The notes under the pieces are model-generated. The model was given only the letters and a program-made list of their open reading frames with translations. It was not told where the DNA came from and did no database searches. Below are positions 45,997 through 58,019 of a DNA stretch of 64,000 nucleotides, piece by piece (the stretch's first letter is position 1; each line of letters opens with the position of its first letter). The position numbers were made by a program, and so were the translations under genes. Where the stretch lies: contig CM077599.1 of assembly GCA_039654915.1 (NCBI GenBank), forward strand, positions 75,484,001 through 75,548,000. Direction: 5' to 3'. Source of the stretch: Aquilaria yunnanensis. Its lineage: Eukaryota; Streptophyta; Magnoliopsida; Malvales; Thymelaeaceae.

Positions 45997-46404
45997 GCCA
46001 TTAACTAGTGAAGGCCAACTGTCGCTAATTTAGTGACGGTATATCTTTGCTAAACTTAGTGACAACCAGCCTTTCCTAGAGTTAGTCACGGGTAACCATA
46101 GCTAAATTAGCGACAGTTAGTCATCACTAACTTAGTGATAACTTGTCTTTATTAACTTAGTAACCGCTAGTCTTCGCTAATATTAGTGATGACTAACCTT
46201 CACTAAATTAGTGATAGTTATTGCTAACTTGCCGGCAACAGGCTGGTGCCAAAAATTAGTAACTATTGCTTTTGTGAAGGCTGGCTGTTACTACTTAATG
46301 ATGATTGTTGCCACTAAATTACTAGCAACGATTGAATTAGCTGTAACTATCCAAATTTGATTTAGGGACTGCTAACTGTCATTAGAGCCATTTTTTTAAT
46401 AGTG
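42605..46404. mobile_element. CACTA-like (En/Spm) element, non-autonomous
   Basis: The left end CACTACTAGAAAAAGCTACT and the right end GAGCCATTTTTTTAATAGTG are inverted matches beginning CACTA. Both subterminal regions (42620-43060, 43540-43820 and 45996-46390) are packed with copies of TAGTGA-GGCTAGCCGTCACTAA-type motifs in both orientations, as in CACTA elements. The flanking bases GTG and ACA do not form a three-base duplication. The centre has no recognisable transposase; short open frames at 44004-44228 (-) and 44902-45084 (+) are unassigned. Confidence 0.7.
45952..45998 (+). repeat. (AAT)n microsatellite
   Basis: About fifteen uninterrupted ATA/AAT units sit within the CACTA-like element, at the edge of its right subterminal repeats. 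Confidence 0.95.
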
Positions 46405-46567
46405 ACATGCAATTAAAAGGATAGATGGTTTCTTTTTCATAAAATTAGGTTCAGGAGGTAGAGGAGAGCTTTAAGAAGATAAGAGTGTACAGTGTGAATA
46501 ATTTTTATTATTTAATGTTATGATTTAATAGTAGTATATATATATAAATGAATCTTATTTGTAAAAA

Positions 46568-47502
46568 GGAAAAATGGGCAATTTTGCCACTAAAGTATAG
46601 GGCCTATAGTAGTTTTCCCACTAAAGTTCTATTCCAGAGAAATTTGCTATTAACGTTTTTTAAATAGGCATATTTGTCATTAATGTTTTGTAATAGGGAG
46701 ATATTTACCATTATGGCAGTTAACGATAGGAATATTCTGTTATTACAAAGAATATTCTGTCACAGTAGGGGTGAGTTGGATAATTCACTGCTACATTAGC
46801 TAATATGTGGTATATTTACCATCAATGTTTTCAAAATGGGCAGTTTTGCCATTAATGTTTTCGAAACGAACATATTTGTCATCAAGTTTTGACACTAGTG
46901 ACGATAGTGACATACAAAAGGGGCAAACAAAGTGGGGAGTTGTCCAATGACGACAGATCATACACAAGACATGACAAGTAATAATTGGCCGACAATCACG
47001 ACGGGTAAGCAACAATTGCTCAGTAATTAATATTGCTGGAGTTAAGCAAATTCATGAGTTTGGGTTACTGCTGTTAGGGCTGAGGTTGAGGTTGAAAATG
47101 TTGTAGTTGTGTGAGCTTGTTGAAGGGAAATTGTGGCGGAAGAATTTGTCAGTGCACTTCTTTGGCCTTCAATTTCTAGTGGGTTCAGGAAGACAAGTTG
47201 GAGATAGTAATTCTGGTGTTAGAGTTGAAAGATTAAGGTGAAAAGTAGGAAAAAAATACAACTTTAGTGACTACATAACAAATTTTCCTTTTTTACCATT
47301 TCCGCATATGCCTCCACATATGCTCTATGTTAACAAAATACTACCACATCATCGCTTTGTCAGCATGTCTTGACATGTTACTAACAGCAATGACAAATAT
47401 GTCTATTTCGAAAACATTAAAGGCAAATTTCTCCGAAATTGAATTTTAGTAGCAAAACTACTCCGGATCCTATATTTTAGTTGCAGAATTACCCCTTTTG
47501 TC
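46568..47502. mobile_element. Non-autonomous MULE-like element
   Basis: Inverted repeats of about 80 bases begin GGAAAAATGGGCAATTTTGC and end GCAGAATTACCCCTTTTGTC. The flanks TTTGTAAAAA (46558-46567) and TTTCTAAAAA (47503-47512) match at 9 of 10 positions, a likely duplication. The inside has short repeats of GGCATATTTGTCATTAATGTTTT and no coding domain. Confidence 0.7.
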
Positions 47503-48939
47503 TTTCTAAAAATGTTGGATTTGCCATTAAAAAAAACTAAAAGTATGATTAAATATAGTCTCAGTTGGGGATAGAATCATTACTTAATTAATTTGATCAC
47601 GTTCAAATGAGACCAATAAATTCGCTAATATGTGATAATGATAAGATAGATATAGGTGGGGTAATTAAAGGTTAGAAGAGACCTAAGCTTATGCTTGAGA
47701 TTGTTTAGTATAAAACGATCTTGCCTTGCTATACAGCCAATATAGGAGGCTGCTACTGACCGACCTGATTGAACACTCAAGAAGCATAAGCCGGCCCTAA
47801 TTAGTTGGAATTCAGGCTTAGTTGATTAAATTTCCCCGCTTTTTAATGATAATGATCAATGTACTTTGAAAAAAAAAAAAACATTTCGTGACATATAGGA
47901 CTACAAAAAATACAGTGACACGTTTCCCTTTTTCTCTAAATTTGAAAAGAACAGGAGTCCGTACAAAAAAATAATATTGATCTCACTCTCTCTATTTTAT
48001 TTTATTTTATTTTTGGCAGCAGCACTTGAATAGTTACTAAAACTCAAAATTTATATGAACGAGTCCCGCGTTCCCAGCCAGCTTAGCGGGCAAGCAAGGA
48101 GAAATTCCAGGTAGAAGATCTAGGCTCAAGTAACAGAACACATTATCAAATATTTAGAAATTGTCAAATTATGGCCCGAGTTCTCGAAGGATATATGAAG
48201 AAGATATTTCATTCTCTAACTTTCCTATAGGTCCTTCTATCTAATATGCATTTATCCTGTTTTGATAAGTATCTGTTTAGAGTTAAAATTATTTTCTTAT
48301 AAATCTTAGAAAGATTTATTTCACTTTAATTATATGCCTATTTCTGAGATTGATTTGTTTAGTTATAAAATATATTTTTCTAAGATTAAGATCATCTTAT
48401 ATAAATTTGATATACACTTCTTTTGTTTTAACTCTATATATATAATTCTGATATGTATTTATTCGGGCAACACGAGGTATTTCAGATTTCAACTCTTTCA
48501 AGAACATTAGTGGCTGAGTAGTCGGGTTTCAATATGATTAAAAAATTATTGGTAAATTTACCTTTTATTCGATGTAGATTTAGCGCACACAAATTGCAAT
48601 AAGTACTATAGTTATACTACTTCAACCATAACAAGATTAAAACATACAAAATTTATTAAGACACCATTTTGGATGAACACAAATATAATTGTACTAATTA
48701 ATTTACACTTCCCCTGGAACTAATACATACGTAGCTAGGTTTACAATTTTCTTGCCTAGCTAAAACACCAAATACAGAAAATAAGAGAACTTCACTATCA
48801 AACCCGTTACAGCAATTTTTGTAATTAGCGTTAGATATGAAAGAGTTTGCATCATAATAACTTGACAGGTTACTCCATAATTGACAATTAAATACCTAAA
48901 CTCAGACGGTAATAGACAAAATTGCTTGCAAACATATCT
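47503..48939. other. 3' flank of the MYB gene, nothing identified
   Basis: No gene or element termini were recognised. The region includes whatever 3'UTR the MYB gene has; a poly(A) site could not be placed with confidence. Confidence 0.4.
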
Positions 48940-50934
48940 CTAAAACATATCATCTTTAAAACAAGGCATATCGTTGTCTTCCATATCCATCGGAATCAGA
49001 TCATCCTGAGGTTCGATGTCGTCCAACAGCCACTTCTCTAGCAGACTCAGCGGCGGATCAGCCTCGGCCTCTGGCTCGGCCACGGCAGGCTTGCTCTCGT
49101 CGGCGGACGTCGACTCCTGCGAACCAACATCCGAATTATTAGAGGAGTTGAAACTGAAAAGCGAGTCGAATCCCTCGCTGGAGACGGAGGCCGCCGGTTT
49201 GGGGGCCTTCTCCATCCAGTTCTGGAGCAGCCGGGAGATGTTCTCAGCGCTGGAAGCGTAGGGCAGCGACGGCCCCGCTTGGGGGGCCACCGGAGAAGGA
49301 TTTTCAAATGGTAAAGCTATAGTCGTATTGCTCAAGGAAAGAGCCTCCGATAGGGCCTGTTTGGCCATGTGAATGTCTGTCTGAAGCCTTCTCTCCCACT
49401 GGCCCTTGGAGTTGGACTTCGCCGATGGCAAAGAAGATGATCCGTCGTCGTTTTGATCGTCTGAGAGGCTGTTCCCGTTCTGGGTCTTTCTGAGCTTCTT
49501 CTTTAGATGGGTGTTCCAGTAGTTCTTTATGTCGTTGTCTGTTCTCTGAGGAAGGTAAGAAGCTATGGCGGCCCATCTGCACCCACCCATATCCATCATC
49601 ATTTATTACAGAACTCAAAATAAATAAATATTACACACACACATATATGTTATTTATGATAAGTTCTTGGTCCAAATTATTATGTCTAGTTCTACTACTA
49701 CTATTTTGGACACATGTAAACCTTTTCCATTTTGGTGATGCATATCCATGGACCATCACCCAAGTACATTGTAGTTTCGACAAAGCTTTTTCGCATTAAT
49801 AATTGATCCGGCCGGCTTCATTTTAGAGGTCAAAATAATCTATCGACAGTTGTAAGAACTTCTCCAAATTTTTAATGCTAAAATGTTACCGTTAGACATT
49901 TTTCAACTTCTAACATGGAGGAGATACGTTTTACCGTAAAATAATTATCAAGAACACTCAAAAGTTCATGTTGAGTTCGTTTATTATCATGTTAAAACTG
50001 AGTTTACCAAAAAAATTTGATGGAAAATTCAGTGATTTGAGAAAAAGAGATGGAAGTTTTTAATTTTATGATCCATTAGAGAATTGGAGTGGTCTTTGCC
50101 AATAAATTCCAAATTAAAATTAAGAGTATTTCAGAAGTTTATTTAATAATCTGTATGGGAAGTTGACGGTCACATAGGGATTTGAAAATCGGAATGGGAC
50201 AAGAGGAGTATATTATCCTCTAAGTTGAGACATAAAAGATCAATTTTCTTTTTCCTTTTTTTTTTAAAAAAAATAAAAAGACAGGACAAGCAAATTAAAC
50301 AAGAAAGTCTATAGTTCACACCTGTTTCCCAGAAGGGCCTGCAGATGAACAATCATCTTCTCTTCCTGCTCCGTAAAGTTCCCACGTTTAATGCCCGGCC
50401 GGAGATAATTAGTCCACCGGAGGCGGCAGCTCTTACTGCACCGGAGCAACCCTGATCAGGCAATCCCACAGTGAGAACAGATCAGAATTTGCTAACGGAA
50501 ACCATAAATTAGGTTAAGTCGTAAAATTAATATCTTTTGTATCCTCTTATTCTTCGGACTTGTTAAATTTTTTTTTTTTAAAAAAGAGTTTAGTACAAAA
50601 CTTTTGAAACAAAAAGGTGACAAAAAAAAAAAAAAACCCTTCACATGAGTCAGAAACATAGCTGAGAACATCTGTACCCAGATGGCAGAAGGGTATATTT
50701 ATTGCAACACTACAGTAATCCTAATAACTGTGATGACCACCAACCCAAATGGATGGATTAAGTGAGAGATTAAGAAAGCGAAAACTCTAATTAACCACCT
50801 GTGTTAGTGGGCACAGCCCTCCAATTCCCAGGACCATGTTCTTGGATGTAAGAGACCAAGATGATATCTTCCTCAGGTGTCCATGGACCTTTCTTCACCC
50901 CAATCTTGTCACAGCAAGGTGGTCTACCCATCAT
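48940..50934 (-). CDS. R2R3-MYB transcription factor, subgroup 1 (MYB30/60/94/96/306-like), three exons
   Basis: Exons on the minus strand are 50934-50799, 50451-50322 and 49576-48940 (136, 130 and 637 bases; 300 residues). All junctions are GT-AG. Exon 1 opens [10 protein letters not shown] and holds most of R2. Exon 2 ends R2 and begins R3 ([20 protein letters not shown]). Exon 3 ends R3 with [19 protein letters not shown]. The C-terminal part has [33 protein letters not shown] and the acidic tail motif [11 protein letters not shown], all typical of subgroup 1. These factors act in the nucleus and govern cuticular wax, stomatal, drought or cell-death programmes; which member this is cannot be settled by eye. 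An intronic ATG gives a spurious longer exon 3 frame. No damage was seen, and it is the only intact host gene here. Confidence 0.93.
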
Positions 50935-50960
50935 CTATAAACACACACAGATGCCTAGGG

Positions 50961-51000
<40 letters not shown>

Positions 51001-51100
51001 AAACTGTGAGTTCTTGATAATTTTTCTGCAAAAGGGGAAGGGACAAAGTTTTTTAGTCCAAGGAAAGGCCAAAGAGTGATGAATATATATAGAGGGGAAG
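50935..51100 (-). promoter_or_regulatory. MYB 5'UTR with (GA)n tract and TATA box
   Basis: On the minus strand CTATATATATTC (51092-51081) is a likely TATA box, 150 bases before the start codon. The leader contains a GA-repeat of about 28 bases (50999-50972 as CT on the plus strand). Two adjacent in-frame ATGs (50934 and 50931) are available; family members start MGRPPCC, which is the second one. Confidence 0.65.
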
Positions 51101-52238
51101 AGAGGTGGACTGGGGAACTGAAGGGTTAAAAAGAAAGAAGAAAAAAAAAACAGCTTGGAGTCAAAATGGACAGGCAAAGAGCATTTACTCCATTTCCTTG
51201 GTGGAAACCGAAAAAATAAAAAAAAAATAGAGGTTTTGTTCTCTGTTTTTTTAGGAAGTAAATGTCTGGTTTTTCTCAGCCTCAAGTGGGGCATTCATTG
51301 TGGGCTATAATAGTGTGCCTCTGAAAATAATTATAATGTATTCATGTTTCTTAATATTTAAATTTTTAAGTGACAAATATTTTAGAGTAATTCAAATTCG
51401 ATTAAATGTTAAGGATAATTGTAATTCTCTCTAAAATATTTGCATCAGCATCTCCATCACATGAAAAAACAAAATGATACGCATCAGCATGAGCTCCAAG
51501 TGAAGCTGTAAAGGGCTCAATGGTTTTCATTTCCCTCAATTCTTACATTTTTTCTTTCTTTTTTTGGCCAAACTACTTTTTTTATTTCAAATAATACCAT
51601 CAAACTTTTGTTAATCTATAGAAATAGCATCCAATAAAATAAGAAAAAAAGCAGTTGTCAAAACCAAATTAACTATCCAAAAACACTAGAAAGCTCAAAA
51701 TATACTACACAGTACAAAAAACAATGAGAAACCTAATGGAACTAGGGAACTTGCATAAGAAACTGCTCCATTATTGTTTTATTTTTTCTTAAGTAAATCT
51801 CACATGGTTAAGTGAGTGAGTTAATTAAGCTTCATATTATGATGAAGTCCCTTCATTAACTGTGAATTGATTTTGATTTTGATGTTTTAACAAAATACTA
51901 AAGCCAAAGATTTATAATTGTCCAATTTGTCAAATTCTTAGCACTTGTCACTCTTTAACATGTTATCAAATCCTAAATTAATTTGTCATTGCCCCATTGG
52001 TCAACTTGCAGACCCACCATTGTCCTGGTCCATATGACATGCTTATATTATAAGTGAAAATGAGCCGAGCTCTTATCGAACAATTTGAGCTCGAGCGATC
52101 AATTTTTTCTTTGTCAAACCGAGTCTGAACTCAGGTAGCATTTTAGATTCAAATCCTAATGAATCAAGCTCAAGCCTATTACTCTTCTGCTTGAACTCTT
52201 ATCAAACCTAATTAGTGTAATATAATACTAATATAATA
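51101..52238. other. Upstream region of MYB, no further gene
   Basis: AT-rich, with no element termini or domains recognised. It may hold distal promoter sequence. Confidence 0.4.
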
Positions 52239-52476
52239 TACTCCCTCCGTCTCAAAATCTTTGCTCCATTTTACTTTTTGTTGCATTTTGACTTGATTTT
52301 TTTTCATATTATTGTTTGTTAGAAAAAAATTAAAAAAATATATTTAGAAACTACATGTCTTAATTTATTATTTGTATGCAAAGATTTTTCATTTATATTT
52401 TAAAATGTTGAAAATAAAAAATTCTACATTCATTGCTGAAAACAAATGGAGTAAAGATTTTGGGACGGATCGAGTA
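52239..52476. mobile_element. Stowaway-type MITE
   Basis: The inverted ends are TACTCCCTCCGTCTCAAAAT and ATTTTGGGACGGATCGAGTA, with internal extension (CTTTGCTCCATTTTAC against CAAATGGAGTAAAG). TA duplication is at the ends. It lies about 1.3 kb upstream of the MYB start. Confidence 0.85.
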
Positions 52477-53095
52477 ATTAATTTAATAAAAAAATAATAT
52501 CTTAATTTTTAAAGTCCTACTTAAGCTCTTATCAACCCATATGAACCTCAATAGTGCTTGAGTTGAGCTCAACCATCTAAGTTGAATTTCAAGCGTATTG
52601 AATCATTGAGTAGAGCTTGAGCCTTTTTGAACTAAGCTTTAGGCCCCCTTTACTAATTAGCTCATCGAATCGAGCTCAAGTTGAGCCAATTTTTAACAAA
52701 TCGAGCTTTGAGCTTAAGGCATTTGGAATCCGATCATTTCCAACCCCAACTTATATTGGTTGTCTCATTAGCTTGCACCTGGAGCTCTTAAGTGAGAAAT
52801 TCCCACATAATTAAGCCAATGATTTAGTTAATACTTTATATTGCCTCACTAGCTTGCACATGGGGGACTATGATCATAATTGTTGTTCATAACTCCAAGT
52901 AACAATTGTGTTGATCTATTAGATCTATGACTAAATCCGCCTCTTTGTTAGGAAAAGGGGTAATGCATCATAGAAGAGTTTAGGTTTAGGAGACTCACAC
53001 GACTATGAGGTCTAAACAAGATGCTCTACTTATGGGTGAAACAACTAGTGATTGCAGAGACTAATATATATTAATGATTGCCACTTACTGTACTA
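52477..53095. other. Intergenic stretch, nothing identified
   Basis: There are no coding or repeat signals beyond scattered GAGCTTGAGC/CTCGAG-type words. Confidence 0.35.
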
Positions 53096-53480
53096 CACTA
53101 CTAAAAAAAAAAGAATTTAGTGATAGTTATTAGCAATAGTTAACTGTCACTAAATCATATGTAGCAATGTCTAGCTGTGGCTGATTCATTTGCTGCTAAT
53201 AATTTAGCGGCAGCAGTCGTTGCTACACAACGACGATCAACTTTCATAAATGCTAAATTTACTAATTTTCTAGCATTAGCCTATTTTCGGTCAACTAGCA
53301 ATAGCTAATCATTGTTAATTTAGCGAAGATTAGCCATTATTAACATTAGTGAAGGTTAACCCTCGTTAAGTTTAGTAAAGGTAAGTTGTTACTAAGTTAG
53401 CAATAGACTTTTAGCGACTACTTATCGTCTCTAATTAGTGACTGTTTTTTGTCGTTGCTAAATTTACCATCGCTAAAGTT
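53096..53480. mobile_element. Single CACTA-like end with subterminal repeats
   Basis: CACTACTAAAAAAAAAAGAA at 53096 is followed by many TAGCGA/GTTAACTGTCACTAA-like motifs in both orientations, as in the element at 42605. The other terminus was not found. Confidence 0.5.
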
Positions 53481-53896
53481 GCTCTTACTAATTTGAAAAA
53501 TATATTATTTTGTTCTTTGATTTCTTGAAACCTAAAGTCACACATCTATGTTTAGCAAATGCTTTCTTAATTGTCATCAATCCATTTACACTTAGATTGA
53601 TTGAACACATTATGTTATCTATGAGATTATAAGATTTGTGAATAAGTTACATTAAGGGAACATTAAGTATCCTTTAATGCTCAAAATTGATGCTGCGGAT
53701 TCAATTTTACCAGATCAAGCACGTATGGAGTTTTTTAATGATTTCAATCTCTGAATTTTCACCTTGGGAGCTTACCAAACCCCTCGAGAATAGAAAGAAC
53801 ATTTTTTCAAACCATGTGTTGCGCTAGATCAATTAGATTTCAATAACTAAATATGTTTCAGGATTTTACCAGGTCTACCAAAAACAATTTCTAAAA

Positions 53897-55235
53897 GGAA
53901 AATTATCAAAATCCCCTAAGATTTAGTTGAGCTTAGACTTTTATTCTCGCTATTTGAAATACCTACACTTACCCCCTCCAACATTGACAATGTCATTCAC
54001 CATCACCATAAACAAATGCTTATTTTGCCTTCTTTATTTTTTTCATAAAAACTTTGCCCTGTATCTAAATAAAAACAAAGCCCATGAACAATAATGAAAT
54101 CAGAACAATATTTGGAATCGAAGATTCGAAAAACATGAAATCAAAACACAGAGGGAAGCACAAAATTAAAATCTAAGAAACGAATTCAGAAACAAAATTA
54201 AAATCAGAACAAAAACAAAAACAAAGCAAACCCAATATACCTGTCAAGATCCAGGAAACATGAACAGAAGAGAACACAACAAAGACATATCAGATCCCTG
54301 TCAAAAAAGAGGCAAGGAGGAGATTTCTGGGATTCCCAAGTAACACGAACATAAGAGAACAGAACAGATACAGAGCACAAGCATCGAATGGAGGTGGAGC
54401 TATGGAAGACGGAGGAGTGGGCTAGAGGAGGGTGGCCAAATTCCGAGCCAAGAAAAGGAAGGGCTGCAGGATTTGAGTAGAATTCGGGGTGAGAGGCAGA
54501 AGCAGTGCAAGTCGCTATTGGAATCTCCTTCAACCGGTCCAAGCACTTGGACGAAGATCTTCGAATGCTACAAAGTCATCGAATTCTTCACCGGCGGGGT
54601 ACTGGTCAAATTCCCTCGCTCCTCTATCTGTGATGAGCATCAAAATCTAAATGCCTTCAGCTTTGTGGGAATCTCAGCCGACAATGTCACTGATCTGTAT
54701 AATTGTGAAGATTCTTCTTTTGTGTAAGGTGGATTGTGGGACGAATGATTTGCCTGGTTGCAATGATGATGGCGGTGGCTCTGTTGCTTGCTGCTACCGC
54801 TTCCCAGCCATAGTTGTGTGGGGTTTTGGAATCTCCACCATATCTGGATCCTTTAGATCAGTTGTCGATGACCACTTGTTGAACCTGGTCTTATTTCTAA
54901 ATCAGAAATTTTTTGTCGGTCGATCTCGAATTTATGGGAACTCAATTTGGGCCACAAAGAGTGGATAGAACAAGGGAAAAAAATTTGTGAGATCTCAGAT
55001 ATTGATTTCACTTTTGTTCAAACCTCCTTCTTTGTTTTGATTTCATGTTTCTTGGATATTCGATTCAAATTCTTATTCTCATTCCATTTTACTTTTGTTC
55101 AGATGCAAAAGTTGGGCGCCAAAGTTTTTATGAAAGAAAGTTAATATGGAAAATAAGTATTTTCTCCCTTTTGTGGTAATAGTGGGAATCAAAGTGTAAG
55201 TTTGACCAAATCTCAGAAGTTTTGGTAATTTTTCC
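53897..55235. mobile_element. MULE-like element carrying an unidentified gene fragment
   Basis: The left end GGAAAATTATCAAAATCCCC and the reverse complement of the right end (GGAAAAATTACCAAAACTTC) match over at least 55 bases (shared AGATTT-GT, CTTA-ACTTT-ATT). The flanks TTTCTAAAA and TTTTGAAAA agree at 7 of 9 bases. The inside has higher GC (54380-54960) and an open frame at 54473-54727 that I do not recognise. It is probably Pack-MULE cargo. Confidence 0.5.
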
Positions 55236-55357
55236 ATTTTGAAAAGATTTATTTAGAATTCTAACGCCTTAATTCAATTAATTTTCTAGTTAAAAAATTA
55301 AGTAACTTAAACTATTTAAATACTTGGATAACTAGCCTCAACTTATAATTCTATGTT

Positions 55358-55990
55358 GGCAAAAATATCAAATTTGCTACTAAAGTTTTGAGTTTGGGGC
55401 TAATATACCATTATAGTTTTTTTTTTAACCCAATCTTCCACTAATGTTTTAAAATGAGCTGGATATGTCACTATAGTTTTAAATTAAGAGTGGATATACC
55501 ACTGACCATTAAAAATCTAATGAAAAGTGTTAAAAAGCCAACAAAAAATGTTAAAACTAACAAGTTTTAAAATTTTATGGTAATAATGCAAGTTTTAACA
55601 AACTTCAAAAAAATTTTGTAATTAAACTTTTTCTTTCTCTCAAGAATGCCAGCGAAAAGATTAGATAATAGAAACAGAATGAGGGCAGCAATAGAGTTGG
55701 GGCACTAGGCCGCTAGTAACGGAAATAACAACAGGCTGAAATGCTTATGACAGATATTAGACCCTTTTTTGGCAAAACCATTAAAGGTCCTAAAATTTTT
55801 TGAAAAATTCATAATAACCCCAAGATTTCAAAACTTGTTATTTTTACTATTTTCTGTAATTTTTCTAACCGATTAGTGGCATATTTTGCCCATTTTAAAA
55901 CATTAGTGGGAGATTGGGCAAAAAAAAAAGTTTAGTGGCATATCCGCTCCCTACCCAAAAATATTAGTGGCAAATTTGATATTTTTTGCC
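55358..55990. mobile_element. Non-autonomous MULE-like element
   Basis: The left end GGCAAAAATATCAAATTTGC mirrors the right end GCAAATTTGATATTTTTTGCC. The nine-base flanks TTCTATGTT and TTTTATGTT differ at one position. The inside consists of diverged CACTAATGTTTTAAAATG-like units and is non-coding. Confidence 0.8.
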
Positions 55991-56099
55991 TTTTATGTTT
56001 TATTAATTTTCAAATTGGCTCATGGTTGAAATAAAGAAATAAAAATTTTGAATAAGAAAAGAAATTAGAATAATGTTGTCTTTTGTCAATGCTTATACT

Positions 56100-57042
56100 G
56101 CAAAATAAAATAGAGTTAGCGACTTACATGAACAAAATAAAACATTCAGGGGCTATACGAGAGTTTTACCAAAAGAGGGAAGGCTTTACTATGGCCAACG
56201 ATCGAGTTAAAAATCTATTGATGGGTCATTCATTCTCATTACATCGGTGAACATTAGATGACTGACCACCTGGCCTTGATGACGTCACACCTACAACCTC
56301 CAGATGGTTAAAGAAGGAGCAGGGTGTTCTCGAGATGGTAGATCAATGATAGGGGTGACTGGAGATGAATCATGACCAGTGATTGATGGGGATTTTGCAT
56401 CATCAGCATGGTGGGTAGGCACATCGCAGCACAAGGTGATGCAAAGGCAGCGAGCAGCGACTAGGCTAGCAATCTGTGGTGTCTCAGGTAGCAGAGGTGG
56501 CTAACAAGGTAAAGTGCCAATTGAGTGAGGTGTTTAGGGTTTCTTGTGTGGGTAGCAAAAGAATGGAGACTAAAGCTGTAATTTCACCTTTTTGCTTAGG
56601 GGAGCCTAAGGTTTTGAATACTTTCCCTTTTTTCCTATATGATTTGTTCTCAACAATGACCAATATTTATACTGGAGGAGTTATGCATGTGATTAAATAG
56701 GGATTTTGAAGATCAACCCTCATCAAAATTTATTTTGCTAAGGTTTAGATCTTATAGGACATGATGTGGTCTAATTTCTAGTCCAAATCTGTAAGAACTC
56801 ATGAACTATTCATCTGGTCCCATATTTTATACAAAATTCTAATTGAACCTAATACTTCCAAGATTTGTTAAATAAGCCCAAACCTTTATAAAATCACCAA
56901 ATCATGCCTAAAATTTCAAGAAATTTCCAAATTTGGCTCTAACGCCTAAGAGTCTTCACTTTCACCCAAGAGTTTATAAAAACCTCTATGTTGACCAAAA
57001 AATTTTTAAAGTTAATACTTTGACAAAAAATGGGTGTCAATA
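56100..57042 (-). repeat. LTR of the old Tat-like element
   Basis: On the minus strand it begins TATTGACACCCATTTTTTG (TG changed to TA). It has a TATA motif AGTATAAATATTGG at about 56673-56660, some 375 bases in, comparable to the layout of the young LTR. The left boundary is not resolved. The frame at 56476-56700 is inside it and not a gene. Confidence 0.55.
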
Positions 57043-57099
57043 ATTGCCCCTCTTTGCATGTTTCATGGAATGTAATGCATACAAAGTTGTTACCAAATT

Positions 57100-57800
57100 T
57101 TATTCGACCTTTTTTCCTTAAACATTGAGAACCTTCCTTCCTATGGCTAAAAATTCTAAGGAGAAAAACTCCTTTTTTCTTTCTAAGGTTATGAAATTTT
57201 TCTTACTACTTCTACAATAAGAACCCTTATATCATCTTAAAATCCAAGGATAAAAGCTTTTTCCTTCTGACTCATTAGGCTAAGGAACTCTTCTTACTTT
57301 TTACAATAGAAACCTTCATATTGGTTTTGACCATGGGATAAAAACACTTTTTTCTTTCTCTACAAAGTTAAGGAACCTGCTTTATCCTTTTCAATAGGAA
57401 CCTTCCCATTGTTGCATAGAAGAAAAAAACTCTTCTCTCATTTCTTTTACCTTCAGCAGATAACCTTCTGTCACCATGATTTAAGACACAAATAACCATC
57501 TATTTACCACTTTTATTCATATTTAAGACAGAGAACTCTATCTCTTTACCTCCTCAATTTATCCTTAGGATAGAGAATCTTGTGTCTTTACTATCTCTGA
57601 TTTCCTTTAAGTTAGTGAACTCTATCTCTAAAATTTTACTTCTTCTAAGGAAAGAACCCTCTCTAACTACTTACTTTTTTAGACTGAGAACTCTCTTTAA
57701 TTATTTTATTTTTTAGGCAAAAAACTCTCTCTAGCCATTTTACTTTTAGGCAAAGAATTCTTTCATGTGAGTTTGAGTATGAGTATGAGTATGAAATCAT
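57100..57800 (-). repeat. Decayed minisatellite related to the 10800-13150 array
   Basis: On the minus strand, units such as AAAGGATAAAGCAGGTTCCTTAAC and GGTTCCTATTGAAAAGG recur at about 45-65 base spacing. They resemble TTTTAAGGATGGAACCTTTG. Their place, just inside the PPT, is the same as in the young element. Confidence 0.5.
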
Positions 57801-58019
57801 TAAAGAATCACAGTTTTTCTTTATGATTAGTACAAGGAAAATGACCTTGGTTTACCGTTTCCATAGATTTGACAAGTTAGAGAGCTTTTCTCATTTAAAA
57901 CCTTGGGTTAAGCTATATTACGAGGAAGAAAATTATCTTTTCTTTGAAATCTCGGTTTAGCGTTCCATTAAGATTAATGAATCTTCTTTCTTGTCTAAGA
58001 TAAAAGATTTCCAAGAAAC

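Noticed and set aside
49016..49618. Frames overlapping MYB exon 3, including an N-terminal MMMDMGGCR extension
   Set aside because: The first is antisense and others are out of frame. The extension is intron 2 sequence upstream of the AG at the exon 3 acceptor, and exon 2 joins in frame.
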